Assembly: GCF_022539505.1 (NCBI RefSeq)
Contig: NW_025900948.1
Coordinates: 248,001 to 312,000, forward strand
Origin: Lolium rigidum
Lineage: Eukaryota; Streptophyta; Magnoliopsida; Poales; Poaceae
DNA length: 64,000 bases
Direction of reading: 5' to 3'
This document shows positions 52,740 to 63,211 of the stretch, piece after piece. The position numbers and the translations under genes are program-made. A model generated the notes under the pieces. The model saw nothing but the letters and a program-made list of their open reading frames with translations. It was not told where the DNA came from and searched no databases. Position 1 is the first letter of the stretch. Each line of letters begins with the position of its first letter.

Positions 52740-52990
52740 TCTCCTCATGTTCAATTGCTGCTTCAATCTCCTCTGCATTTGCTGCTTCAATCTCCTCATG
52801 TTGAACTGCTGCTTCAATCTCCTCTGCATTTGCTGCTTCAATCTCCTCATGTTGAACTGCTGCTTCAATCTCCTCTGCATTTGCTGCTTCAATCTCCTCA
52901 TGTTGAACTGTTGCTTCAATCTCCTCTGCATTTGCTGCTTCAATCACCTCATGTTGAACTGCTGCTTCAATCTCAAGTTGAATTGCTGCT
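52740..52990 (-). repeat. 51-bp tandem repeat near the end of the transposase gene
   Basis: The minus-strand frame 52432-52947 repeats a 17-residue unit, EEIEAANAEEIEAAVQH, about four times, followed by KKKNKKEGKRKV and RVTRSKVVARR. Low stop content in all frames opens shadow ORFs. It follows the apparent transposase stop at 53026 and may be the last exon or a separate frame. Confidence 0.7.
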
Positions 52991-55475
52991 TCATTCTCCT
53001 CTGCATTTTCTGCTCCCGCCTGATCTTACATTCCAAAAGCTGGGTCAACTCCATTTTTACAAAGCCTAGCAATGTGTCCAGGGATTCCACAACGTTTGCA
53101 CTTACGTTTTCGAATTGGTGCACCACCCTCTGCACTAGCTCTAATCCTATTCTTCCTCGGCCTACCTGCCGGTCTAGTCAATACTGGAGAGTACAGTTTG
53201 AAGCCTGGATCGACTTTCATCCATTGGTCTTTTCCCAACAAGGTAGGAACATTTATAGCATATGCAGCCCTAAATTTGGCAACAGAGAAATACCCTGACA
53301 CATACTGATCAACTTCACCATCTTCACCCCCTATAACACTCATGAAAAACAATGCGTGTATGTAGGGTATCCCACGGATCTGCCATCCCCTACAATGGCA
53401 TGTCCTATCAACCAAACTCATTGGATACCTCCACTGCCCTGTTTTTACTGTCAGTGTAGGTTACCTCAGCCTCCATTCCTTTTCTGACGCATTGCATCCT
53501 CAATTGTTTTGCCCTCTCATGCAAAGACTTAATCAAAGATGGGAGCATGAGATGGCCAACAAAATTTGTGGATGCAATTCTTTGACGCAGATCGATCTTT
53601 ATCATGATCATCTGCCTAATCTTATCAAATATTTGCCACAACGATAAGCCCTTTCAATGACTTGACCTTTGAATTGAAACTCTCCGCAAGGTTACTTGTT
53701 ACATAGTCTACCTTGCAAATTTCATTGAATTGGCTTCTTGACCACACCCTACCATGATGTTCATCCAAGTACTCCTTCACCCCAGGTTTTTGTTTATACA
53801 ACACATCCAAATGAAACAGATGCTTCCTAGAGCTGCATGTGTATGAAGCTGGCCATAGGTTGTCAATAAAAACTTTACCCTTGAATTTCTTTGTAAAATT
53901 CTGTACCAAGTGTCGCATACATTCCCTATGCTCCACTCCGTGGAATACTGCTTCTACCGCAGTCTCCAAACCTTTGCAAGCGTCTCGTGTGGATAACAAG
54001 TCCCGGTGGATGACCTATAAGATCGCGCAAATTCTGCGTAAACCAAGTCCAACTTTCCCGTGACTCAACCTCCAAAACCCCATAAGCAACAGGGAACATC
54101 TAATTATGTCCATCAACTGCAGTAGCGAACAACTAGCTCGTCTTTTAAACCTGCCATGAAGAGCTGATGCATCCACGGCCAAATAAGGCCCGCAACCGTC
54201 CAAAAAGCCTTTCCAAGCAAGCTTTGAAACAAACAAAAGCCCTTCCGAAACATTCCTTGTGCATTACCTTCCCGCTTTTCAATTTGTAGGGAACTCGTAT
54301 GCTTGTCTATCGCTACAACACTCGCCTGGACTAGCCATCTCCACTTCAGCTTTGAAAGTGTAAAGCAACCGAAAGCTTTCATTCCATGGACCATTGATCT
54401 TGTCAAGAGCCATTTCCTTTGCATAGAACATCCTCATGTAAGGTACTTCCATTTTATACTTCTCAACCACCTTTTTTACGAGTGCTCGTTGGACCAAGTG
54501 AAGGATCTTCTCTCAGCCAATCTAGGATTATATCTGCCAACCACCTAGTCTTCGCTAGCTTTGTTTTCAGCTCTGGCTCTCCCCCTAGAGGTGGACACCT
54601 ATGGATCTCCTTATTCTTCTTTATCTGAAACATAATGATAAGGGATGTCAGTAATAGATAACAAATTTTACACCGTGATCTAAATACACAACTGGTTGGC
54701 GTAGTACCTGAACCAAGCCGCTTCTGCGCATTGTGGATGCATGCAGCCTAAACCTACACCTTGGGTATGGGCATTTAATTGTGAACCTACCCGGCTCACT
54801 TTTAATAACCTCAAAATTATTCTTAGTGAGAATGTGATATGTAGTAATTGCATTACGGCAGTCCATCATCGTTTGAAACACGGTGCCTTCTACAAGCCGG
54901 GGATCCTCCCTGTTCCACTCAATTGTTGGCAAGTCTTCACCTTCGTAATCGGCTAAAACGAGGCTCGTCATCATTCTCATTCTTCTCTTCATCATCGGTG
55001 TCATCAAATCTGGCACCAAAAGCAATATCTTCCATGTATTGATCCTCCATTGCCTCGCTTATCGCATCGATCTACCAATTCAGGAAACATCAACTCATCC
55101 TCATCATCTTGAGGATACTGATCCTCAATGTCTGCATCGTCCTCCACATCGACCGTACGAACGATCTGGCTACCACTAGCACTGGGGACAGATGGTGCTG
55201 CTGTGGACCAACAAGGAGCGCCGCGGCGCACACTGTTAGAAGAGGCAGCAGCAGTAGAGAGACATGATGCCCGACCACCTAATGATGCCCCAGCACCAGA
55301 GAGAGATGATGCCCGGCCCCTGTCCACATGGATACGAATTTTACCGAACCGGCAAGAGGCATTCAAAGCAAAAAAGAATTCCCAGATCGTCGTCGGAAAT
55401 TAGTGGAACAAATCTTCCCTCCTTGTTGTGCAAATATTCGAAATGAACTGCGTCGTCAGAGCTCCAGCTGTACTG

Positions 55476-55480
55476 AGCGC
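55476..55480. repeat. Left target duplication AGCGC of the pol-less Gypsy element
   Basis: AGCGC is repeated exactly at 62411-62415. Confidence 0.9.
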
Positions 55481-56650
55481 TGTTGTCGTCAGAAACCCAC
55501 CGGCGGGTAGCGACAGGCAACACAGTAGAGCCGGGAACAACTTAGGGCTTCGGCTGGCCCTGGTCCCTCCGAGCGACGGCCCGCAAAGCTTTCTGGTCAC
55601 ACGTCCGATGCTGATGCTAGGGCGTGCCACCCGACCTATACCCGGTCGGGAAGGTGATGGAGATGCCTCGCTTAGTTTCCTCGCATGGCATACACGTAAA
55701 CATTAAATACGAGCCTCGATCGGCTCTCGAGTTATCCTGTGAATCGGCTCATGGGAGCCGATCCACCCATGATTCGTACGAGGTGCACGAATATATGGTG
55801 GTCCTGCTTGATCAAGATAAAGCTGATAAGATCTACGACAATTTGGGGTTTTCACCGCATAATCGGAACATCCTACTCAGGATTGGGCATCGCGGCCACG
55901 CACGGTGATCGTAAGCCGATCCTAGACAAGGCCTAAAAACCAACACGAGGTTGATCCCCGGAACATCCTGTCTAGGACTTGCGAACGACACCCTATGTGC
56001 CGCTGGATCCTCCAGCCCCTTATAAGGCCTAACTACTGCAGATATTAAACTAATCCTTGAAGAATCAAGGAGCAACCGTAACGGATCGAATCTACTAAAT
56101 TATGATCAAGCGGGGTGCCGCCCCTACACCTAAGATAGGTGTAAGGGCGGCTAGATATGCGAGGGTTGCACTACACAAGCATATGATACGAAGAACTATG
56201 CTAACCCTAACACATCTATGATAACTACGTTGCTCGCCATCAAAAAGGCTTCGATACGAGCAACGCATGAACAACGTGGAGCTTGTGCTGCCTAGATCGC
56301 AAGATGCGATCTAGGCAGCATGTCGCTTACCGGTAGAAACCCTCGAGACGAAGGAGTTGGCGATGCGCCGAGATTGATTTGTGTTGGTTGAACGTTGGTT
56401 GTTGTTTATTCCATAAACCCTAGATACATATTTATAGTCCGTAGACTCTCTAATCGTGGGAATAGTCCCAACCGGGCACGGGCCCAACTCTAACTACATC
56501 GACACGTATCCTACTATGTTACAGATACAAGGGCAAACTAGCCCAAACTTGTTATTCAAGGCCGATTCACGTATATTCTTCAATATATAATCTTCAAGTC
56601 CACCTTGATCGCGGCCCACCTCTGGACTTGGTCAAATTCCGGTGATAACA
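55481..56650 (-). repeat. 3' LTR of the pol-less Gypsy element
   Basis: The minus strand starts TGTTATCACCGGAATTTGAC and ends CTGACGACAACA. It contains an inverted repeat around tgcctagatcgcaagatgcg (near 56290), also present in the other LTR. Confidence 0.88.
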
Positions 56651-56931
56651 CATGCCCCCCTGGTTTTGGAATTGACAATTCCAAAATCACTCTGTCCTTC
56701 CTTCACCGGGTCATGTCATAGCAGAGCAGAACCATCGCAGTATCCTTCATCATGATGCCCCGTCCTCTCAACTTCTCCGCATGATCTGGCAGTTTATTCT
56801 TCGGGCACCACCTCCTCGAGAACTGTTGTGGCATTGAATCCCCACTACATCACCTTTATTTAACCGCTTCGCACAGTTTATCTCCACATCCCCCTCGCAT
56901 TAGCAATCCCAAAAACCCTCCTGTGCCACCA

Positions 56932-57436
56932 TGCCTTCTTCCTCCTCCGCTTCATCGGGTCTTTCCACCCGCCTTCTTCCTCTCGCGAGCCGACGCCGGA
57001 GCCGAACCCGGCGGATGTCCACGCTGCCAACACCCGCCGCGCCATTGAGGCCGGGGAGGAGTCTAGCCATGACTTCTCCATCTGGGCGGAGGACGACCAG
57101 TCCCTGACCGACGGGGAGAGCGACCTCTGCTTCCTCGCCGACGGGGAAACAGAGGAGGAGAGCGACGACGATTGTTTCTCCTGTAACTTCTCTGCCCCCG
57201 AGGAGGAGGAGGAAGAGGAGGAGGAGGACGACACCTCCTCCGACGAGCCGCCGGCCAAGCGGTTCTGCCCCTGGCTGGGCAACCTCAGCGACTTCGACAG
57301 TGACGACGATGTCGCTGACGAAAAGGACGAGGACAATGAGGGCCCAGTCGGCGGCCATTGGAGCGACGACGAACCCGCCGGGAGCAGCGCTGACAGCGGC
57401 AACGATGGCGATGACGAGGGCAGCGACGGCCCGTAG
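56932..57436 (+). pseudogene. Antisense acidic ORF of the pol-less Gypsy element
   Basis: On the strand opposite to gag, an ATG at about 56932 opens MPSSSSASSGLSTRLLP but soon leaves frame. Two bases over, a long frame encodes SREPTPEPNPADVHAANTRR, DFSIWAEDDQSLTDGESDLC, a run of glutamates, PPAKRFCPWLGNLSDFDSDD and GGHWSDDEPAGSSADSGNDG, ending at a TAG at 57434-57436. The product would be extremely acidic, like a nuclear or histone-binding tail. A single indel near 56965 would connect start and body. Similar acidic frames accompany related Triticeae Gypsy elements, from memory. It may be a second gene of the element driven by the LTR in antisense. Confidence 0.45.
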
Positions 57437-57439
57437 ATA

Positions 57440-58421
57440 GGACCTCTAGTATAGGGCCAGTAGCAGAAGATGGGGCAATCTATCCCCTAGTACTTCCTTT
57501 TGATAGCAATCAGCTTTTATGTAAGAAATCTCGCCTATCAATGAAGAACTTTCCCCAATTTGATTTTGCCGATTTCCTCTGAGCTTAATTTAGCCGATTT
57601 CCCCTTCCACTGACCTTGCCGATTTGTCCCCTTTGCCAATGCATAATGAGCCGATAGCTATGCATCGGTCCTTTAAAATTCACCCTTCCATTCTTCAACT
57701 GATGATTTTTAAAATCTGGTTGATAATGTAGAATCTTCAGGGAAGCCTTTGAATTCTTCCAACCAAACCTAATGGTCCTTTTTACACTCATCATCTTGTG
57801 AAGAAGATTGCGACGAAAGATCAGCCGACGGTACCCCAATCGGCTCTTCAACAGAGCATCCACCAGTCCTGCTGCCCCCCGAGCCTTAATCAAGGCGAGA
57901 ATACCGGCGAGGATGCACAAGTCATTGATCAACTTTCTTCCGTTGAACGACGATGTTGCAAATGACCCCAAGCCGGGAACCATCTTGGCGTCCATGTGAG
58001 CCCTGAGCACATAACCAGTAGGTCTTGGTCCTCGTGTAACTGTTCTAAAGTCGATGCCCTTGCATCGGCTGTCTAAATTTTTTTTTTTCACTGGCTGATT
58101 TTCTCATATCGGCCCCAATATGTATGTTACTGCGCATATATCGCACATGTTTCATCTGGACATGTTCTCCTGATTAGGTGCCCCCCGAGCCGGATCTGTC
58201 AGGGAACGGCAGATATCGGCTCTGTAACTTGTACGTCGGTTCCGGTAGGATCAATGTCGAACACGACAGAACATGTGGTTAGGATAATTTTGGCCGATTG
58301 CTGGAATCGGCCTCCATATTGATTGAAGCGCTTAGTGAAGGTTCTGTAATGTCCCTTCATAGATTTTTGGGGCCGATCCCAAGGATCAGCCTCGCCTTGT
58401 TTGCTCATTGGTTTGTTCTTG
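57440..58421 (-). other. Non-coding interior of the pol-less Gypsy element
   Basis: About 1 kb where pol would be expected; only a 168-codon frame without motifs (57585-58091) is seen. Confidence 0.5.
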
Positions 58422-61182
58422 TTACTCGGTCAGGCTGGTGGATAGAACCAGCCCAACCTCTGACTTGATGCGCCTGCTGTCGTCCACCTTGAGTGCATCA
58501 TAGAATCGTGGAGCACTACACTCCGTCGGAAGGACGAGCACCATGTTTGTACCAGCCGATGTTTCATCGTCGGCTTTCCTTTGCTTGGGACGCCACTCCA
58601 TTTTTCGTGGACGACCCTCTTCATCCAGGGTTCGCTGAACTTTTGCAGCCAGATCAGGTCGCGCTTTCCTTAGCGTATGCAAGTACAACCTTTCGGCTTC
58701 CTCCAGGCCGCGCAATCGCTGAACCCTGCGCTTCTGGGAACGACTGAGTCCATCAGGGCACCACCTTGGACGGTGGTACCTGTCTTCTTCTTCTTCCTCG
58801 TCTTCTGAATCCTCGAGATCTGCCCAACGAGGTGACTCAGCGCGTTTGCTTTGCGGTGGGAGAGGCCCTAGGCGCTTGAACACAGACACGTTGGCTGCCT
58901 CCTCCTTCTTCTGGTTGCATTCTGGGCAATTGCCGATTGTGGGCAATCGGCTCATTCCGGAATCCCAGCAGTGTCTGAAGAAGGGGCAGTCCCAGTGCCT
59001 GTCGTTGTCGTCTTGCTCCCTTGATTTTCCTATGGCACGGCGCTCGTGCTCCTCCTCATCGTGATCATGCCGACGATATCTTCTGGCTTCTCTAGCCAGA
59101 CGATCTCCTTCATTATAGCTGGACCGTCGGCGTTGGTCATACTGATTTACATACTTGTTGAGGAGGTGATCAGAGAGGGGTCGCTGATATCTTATGTTCT
59201 TTACTTCTCCCTCTGTGACGTAGCGCTTGCCATCATGACGGAGCCGATCGCGTGGAGCGGCCTCCTCTGTGTCCTTGCTACGAGAGCAGCTGCCCTCATC
59301 TCCATCTTTGCCAGAGTGGTTCCCAGGTCCTACCATGTTGATGCCGAACGGGGTCCTGGCCGGCAACCTTCAGGGTAAGTGCATCCCACCATGTTAACGG
59401 CGGGGAAGGGGTGAGTGTCGACCTTCATGGCGTACTGGTTGAAAATCAGCCGTCCTTGTTCTATCGCCATTTGGATCTGCTGACGCCACACCCTGCAGTC
59501 GTTGGTGGCATGGGAGAGCGAATTATGCCATTTGCAGTATGGCTTTCCATTAAGCTCCTGTACCGTGGGGAATTTGAGACCTTCGGGTATCTTCAACTGC
59601 TTCTCCTTGAGTAACAGGTCGAAGATTTGTTCAGTCTTGGTCACGTCAAAATCAAACCCCCGGGCGGGCCTCGGTGGCTTTACCCATTTGCAGGACACGG
59701 GGTTGCCCCCGAGTCCACTCAGCCACCGCTACCTCTTGATCTCCCGCAGAAACCGCGTCTTCCTCTCGCTCGACCAGGACTACCGCACGCTTGAATTTGT
59801 CCCGGTACAGGTCCGGGTGGCGCTGTTCATATGCCGACGCTTCGAACCATGTGCGCCAGTGAGGGATAATCTGCTTGGGAGGCCATGTCCTTGATTTGTG
59901 AGGCAAGGCCTGCTACTGCCAACTCGACTGCTTCTTTTTCAGTCACATGAACCGAATAACACCGGTTCCTCAGATTTCTGAAGCGCTGGATGTATTCTGC
60001 CACGGTTTCTCCATGCTTCTGACGTACTTGTGCTAGATCGGCAAGGCCAGACTCGGCAGCGTCTGAGTGATACTGCATGTGGAATTGTTCTTCCAACTGC
60101 TTCCAAGTCTGGATCGAGTTCGGTGGCAACGAGGTGTACCACCCGAAAGCCGATCCCGTGAGGGACTGTGAGAAGTACCTCACGCGTAGTGGATCCGACA
60201 CTGAAGCCGTTCCAAGCTGCGCCAAGTATCGGCTTACGTGCTCGATGGAGCTGGAGCCATCTGATCCACTGAATTTGGAGAAATCAGGGAGCCGATACTT
60301 AGGTGGTAGTGGGACCAATTCGTAGTCGTCGGGATACGGCTTGGAATAGCCGATCGTCCTTCTTTTCGGCACCATTCCGAACTGGTCCCTCAGGATCGTG
60401 CTGATCTGATCCACGGTGCTGGCTGTAGGAGTCGAGCTCTGAAGATTCGCCGGGGTGGCGTACTTAGCCAGCCACGCTTGTTTTTCCAGTTCTGAGCCAA
60501 CTGCAGGAGCTGCGCTCTGGAGGTTCGTCGGGGTGGCGTATTTTGTTAGCCACGTCTGCTTCTCACGATCCGTTGCTGACGTTCCTCCTGTCTTCCCAGA
60601 AGCCCCTGATGTCGCGGCCTGGTTTGTGAGAGCCCAGTTACCGCAATCTGGCACATACGTGCACATGTACCCGTGAGGGATCTCCTTAGGTGCCTCCTGC
60701 AAGAACTGGCAGTCACTAGGATCACCACCGATCTTGTAGACGACGAATGCCGGTGAAGCCGGCACCTCTGGCGCTGCCAACGCAAATGGCAGCGGTGGAC
60801 GGGACTGGAGTGGCAACTCTCCTTGATGTGTCCCGAGAGCTGGTCCTGACGGCGAGTATTGGTGCCTCATGATCTCCTGGATCACGCGAAGAGCGACACG
60901 CTCCAACGTGTTTACCAGGTTTTCAGAGTGGCGGTGCATCGAGTGTCCCACCAAGTAGTTGATCTCCTGCTGCAGGGCCCTGGTGCGTTCCTCCGACGGG
61001 GCAGAGAGGTCTATCCCATCTAGTGCACCGTTAGGCGAGAACCCCTTCCATCTGATGCCATGGGAACGGGTCCTGTGGAAAGAGCCGATGAGGTCGGCTT
61101 CGAGGAGTGCTTTGATCTCGTCATGCTTCTTCTTGAGCTCCTCGGTTAGGTCGTCGTATGTGACTGGCGTGCCGTCCGCCAT
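58422..61182 (-). pseudogene. Gypsy gag polyprotein, frameshifted
   Basis: The start MADGTPVTYDDLTEELKKKH at 61182 leads a 450-codon frame to 59827 with the Retrotrans_gag capsid domain (RYFSQSLTGSAFGWYTSLPP, WKQLEEQFHMQYHSDAAES, HGETVAEYIQRFRNLRNRCY). The next part (59330-59906) is in shifted frames and contains the knuckle-like PYCKWHNSLSHATNDCRVW. A third frame (58422-59366) is rich in Arg/Asp/Glu with CPFFRHCWDSG and NCPECNQKKEE, a possible zinc-binding pair, then RPRWCPDGLSRSQKRRVQRL. The protein would form the virus-like particle and bind RNA. One or two indels separate the parts. Downstream, pol is absent. Confidence 0.8.
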
Positions 61183-61224
61183 CTCAGATGTAGATGGCGA
61201 TGTGGTTGATGTAGAAGTTGGTCC

Positions 61225-61241
61225 CACCGGGCGTGCCAGAA
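61225..61241 (-). other. Primer binding site of the pol-less Gypsy element
   Basis: The minus strand reads TCTGGCACGCCCGGTGGG close to the LTR end at 61244. It has the form of a tRNA 3' complement beginning TGG; I cannot name the tRNA with certainty. Confidence 0.6.
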
Positions 61242-61243
61242 TG

Positions 61244-62410
61244 TGTTGTCGTCAGAAACCCACCGGCGGGTAGCGACAGGCAACACAGTAGAGCCGGGAA
61301 CAACTTAGGGCTTCGGCTGGCCCTGGTCCCTCCGAGCGACGGCCCGCAAAGCTTTCCGGTCACACGTCCGATGCCGATGCTAGGGCGTGCCACCCGACCT
61401 ATACCCGGTCGGGAAGGTGATGGAGATGCCTCGCTTAGTTTCCTGCATGGCATACACGTAAACATTAAATACGAGCCTCGATCGGCTCTCGGGTTATCCC
61501 GTGAATCGGCTCATGGGAGCCGATCCACCCATGATTCGTACGAGGTGCACGAATATATGGTGGTCCTGCTTGATCAAGATAAAGCTGATAAGATCTACGA
61601 CGATTTGGGGTTTTCACCGCATAATCGGAACATCCTACTCAGGATTGGGCCTCGCGGCCACGCACGGTGATCGTAAGCCGATCCTAGACAAGGCCTAAAA
61701 ACCAACACGAGGTTGATCCCCGGAACATCCTGTCTAGGACTTGCGAACGACACCCTACGTGCCGCTGGATCCTCCAGCCCCTTATAAGGCCTAACTATTG
61801 CAGATATTAAACTAATCCTTGAAGAATCAAGGAGCAACCATAACGGATCGAATCTACTAAATTATGATCAAGCGGGGTGCCGCCCCTACACCTAAGATAG
61901 GTGTAAGGGCGGCTAGATATGCAGGGGTTGCACTACACAAGCATATGATACGAAGAACTATGCTAACCCTAACACATCTATGATAACTACGTTGCTCGCC
62001 ATCAAAAAGGCTTCAGTACGAGCAACGCATGAACAACGTGGAGCTTGTGCTGCCTAGATCGCAAGATGCGATCTAGGCAGCATGTCGCTACCGGTAGAAA
62101 CCCTCGAGACGAAGGAGTTGGCGATGCGCCGAGATTGATTTGTGTTGGTTGAACGTTGGTTGTTGTTTATTCCATAAACCCTAGATACATATTTATAGTC
62201 CGTAGACTCTCTAATCGTGGGAATAGTCCCAACCGGGCACGGGCCCAACTCTAACTACATCGACACGTATCCTACTATGTTACAGATACAAGGGCAAACT
62301 AGCCCAAACTTGTTATTCAAGGCCGATTCACGTATATTCTTCAATATATAATCTTCAAGTCCACCTTGATCGCGGCCCACCTCTGACTTGGTCAAATTCC
62401 GGTGATAACA
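61244..62410 (-). repeat. 5' LTR of the pol-less Gypsy element
   Basis: Matches 55481-56650 with about fifteen differences and single-base indels. A TATA-like atatttatag (plus strand, near 62188) reads ctataaatat on the element's strand, a likely promoter. Confidence 0.88.
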
Positions 62411-63058
62411 AGCGCAGATGTTAGCTTTCAAATTCCTCAACGAGATGGTGGTTGCAACCACCGCAGGGAAGAAAAACCCATTCTTATAGCGTTTAGAATC
62501 ACGCATAAAGCTAGAATCCAGCCTAACCACCAGCCGAAAAGCCAGCGCTGGATCAATCCTATTCGAAAAGCAACGCAGTTAGTTGAGCAACAACGATTGG
62601 CGCTCAAAAACTGCCTACTGTTAATTCACATAGACAGACGATGCTTACCCAGATGGAATCCATTCGTTAGATCCCTCCGATTCCCAATCTTCTCCGCGGC
62701 TGACGCGAACATTTGGCACACCAGATGGACATACAAACTCCGCGAAAGGGGTAGATCTAGATCCGGTGGAGGCGGAGCCCTCTCCGCCTCCCGGTGGTGG
62801 TGGTGGGGGCGGGGGCGGCTCGGCGGCGGACGACGCCATAAGGTAGGAGGGCAGGACGGCGTGGCGGCGGAGGGGCGGTGTGTGAGCTCCTCCAGTATCG
62901 GGCGGAGTGGAAAGCTTTGGGTGAGCTCCTCCAGTCAACAGTCAACACAGTTCGAAAGAAACGGTCAATTCAACACCAACGCGGCTCCCTAGCCGTCACC
63001 GGTAACGGTGAAGGCCTCTGACCAGACGGCAACCCTCCCGTCTGAGCGTCTGCGACGG

Positions 63059-63155
63059 GTTTCAAACTAGAGGGAGGGGAAAACTGAGGAAAAACTAAGG
63101 GGCTGGGGAAAACTGAGTACAACTAACGAACCAGGGGCACAAAAATAGAAATCCC
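63059..63155 (-). repeat. Right terminal inverted repeat of the Mutator element
   Basis: Reverse complement of the left repeat. The 9-bp duplication TACTAATTA follows at 63156-63164. Confidence 0.9.
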
Positions 63156-63211
63156 TACTAATTAAGTGAAAATTTGTTATCGTACACGAGTTTGGTGTAT
63201 ACGGGCATCCC
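63156..63211 (+). mobile_element. Probable continuation of the CACTA element
   Basis: The target duplication and about 47 bases of AT-rich sequence lie between the Mutator element and the next LTR. They continue the host of the Mutator insertion. Confidence 0.45.

Larger units (their letters stand above)
55481..62410 (-). mobile_element. Complete pol-less Gypsy-type retrotransposon inside the transposase gene
   Basis: LTRs of 1170 and 1167 bp (55481-56650 and 61244-62410), a 5-bp duplication AGCGC, a primer site next to the right LTR and a polypurine-like tract (AACCAGGGGGGCATG on the minus strand) next to the left LTR define an intact 6.9-kb copy. It carries a gag region but no protease, reverse transcriptase or integrase, so it depends on a partner. 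Roughly fifteen differences between the LTRs by eye suggest a young insertion. Confidence 0.9.
52432..62839 (-). pseudogene. MuDR-type transposase gene, frameshifted and split by a Gypsy element
   Basis: Pieces on the minus strand appear in the right order. A possible first exon starts MASSAAEPPPPP at 62839. An N-terminal piece at 62416-62530 (FFFPAVVATTISLRNLKANI) continues across the Gypsy insertion at 55475 (YSWSSDDAVHFEYLHNKEGR). Then come the MuDR N-terminal domain (54648-54950: DLPTIEWNREDPRLVEGTVF, FTIKCPYPRCRFRLHASTMR), the MULE transposase core (53625-54500: [40 protein letters not shown]), a SWIM finger (CHCRGWQIRGIPYIHA) and a CCHC knuckle (CKRCGIPGHIARLC) ending at 53026. One-base shifts occur, for example near 53640. 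The enzyme would cut and join the element's ends. It is not functional here. Confidence 0.85.
47711..63155. mobile_element. 15.4-kb two-gene Mutator (MuDR-like) element
   Basis: Terminal inverted repeats of about 96 bp (47711-47806 and 63059-63155, over 90 percent alike by eye) begin gggatttctatttt and are flanked by the perfect duplication TACTAATTA. The transposase gene reads inward from the right end. A second gene reads inward from the left end. Between them lie a small ORF, GC-rich tandem repeats, an internal TIR-like block and telomere-like repeats. Without the later Gypsy element (6.9 kb) and poly(A) retroposon (0.9 kb) the original length was about 7.6 kb. Both genes are now broken. 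Confidence 0.88.

Noticed and set aside
52698..52943. ORF encoding MKQQMQRRLKQQFNM repeats
   Set aside because: Shadow frame of the 51-bp repeat; the sister frame joins naturally to non-repeat sequence on both sides.
56878..57402. 174- and 152-codon minus-strand ORFs
   Set aside because: Their Ser-, Leu- and Val-rich products are shadows of the acidic plus-strand frame.
57585..58091. 168-codon minus-strand ORF in the pol-less Gypsy element
   Set aside because: No protease, polymerase or zinc motif. Low-complexity non-coding interior is more likely.
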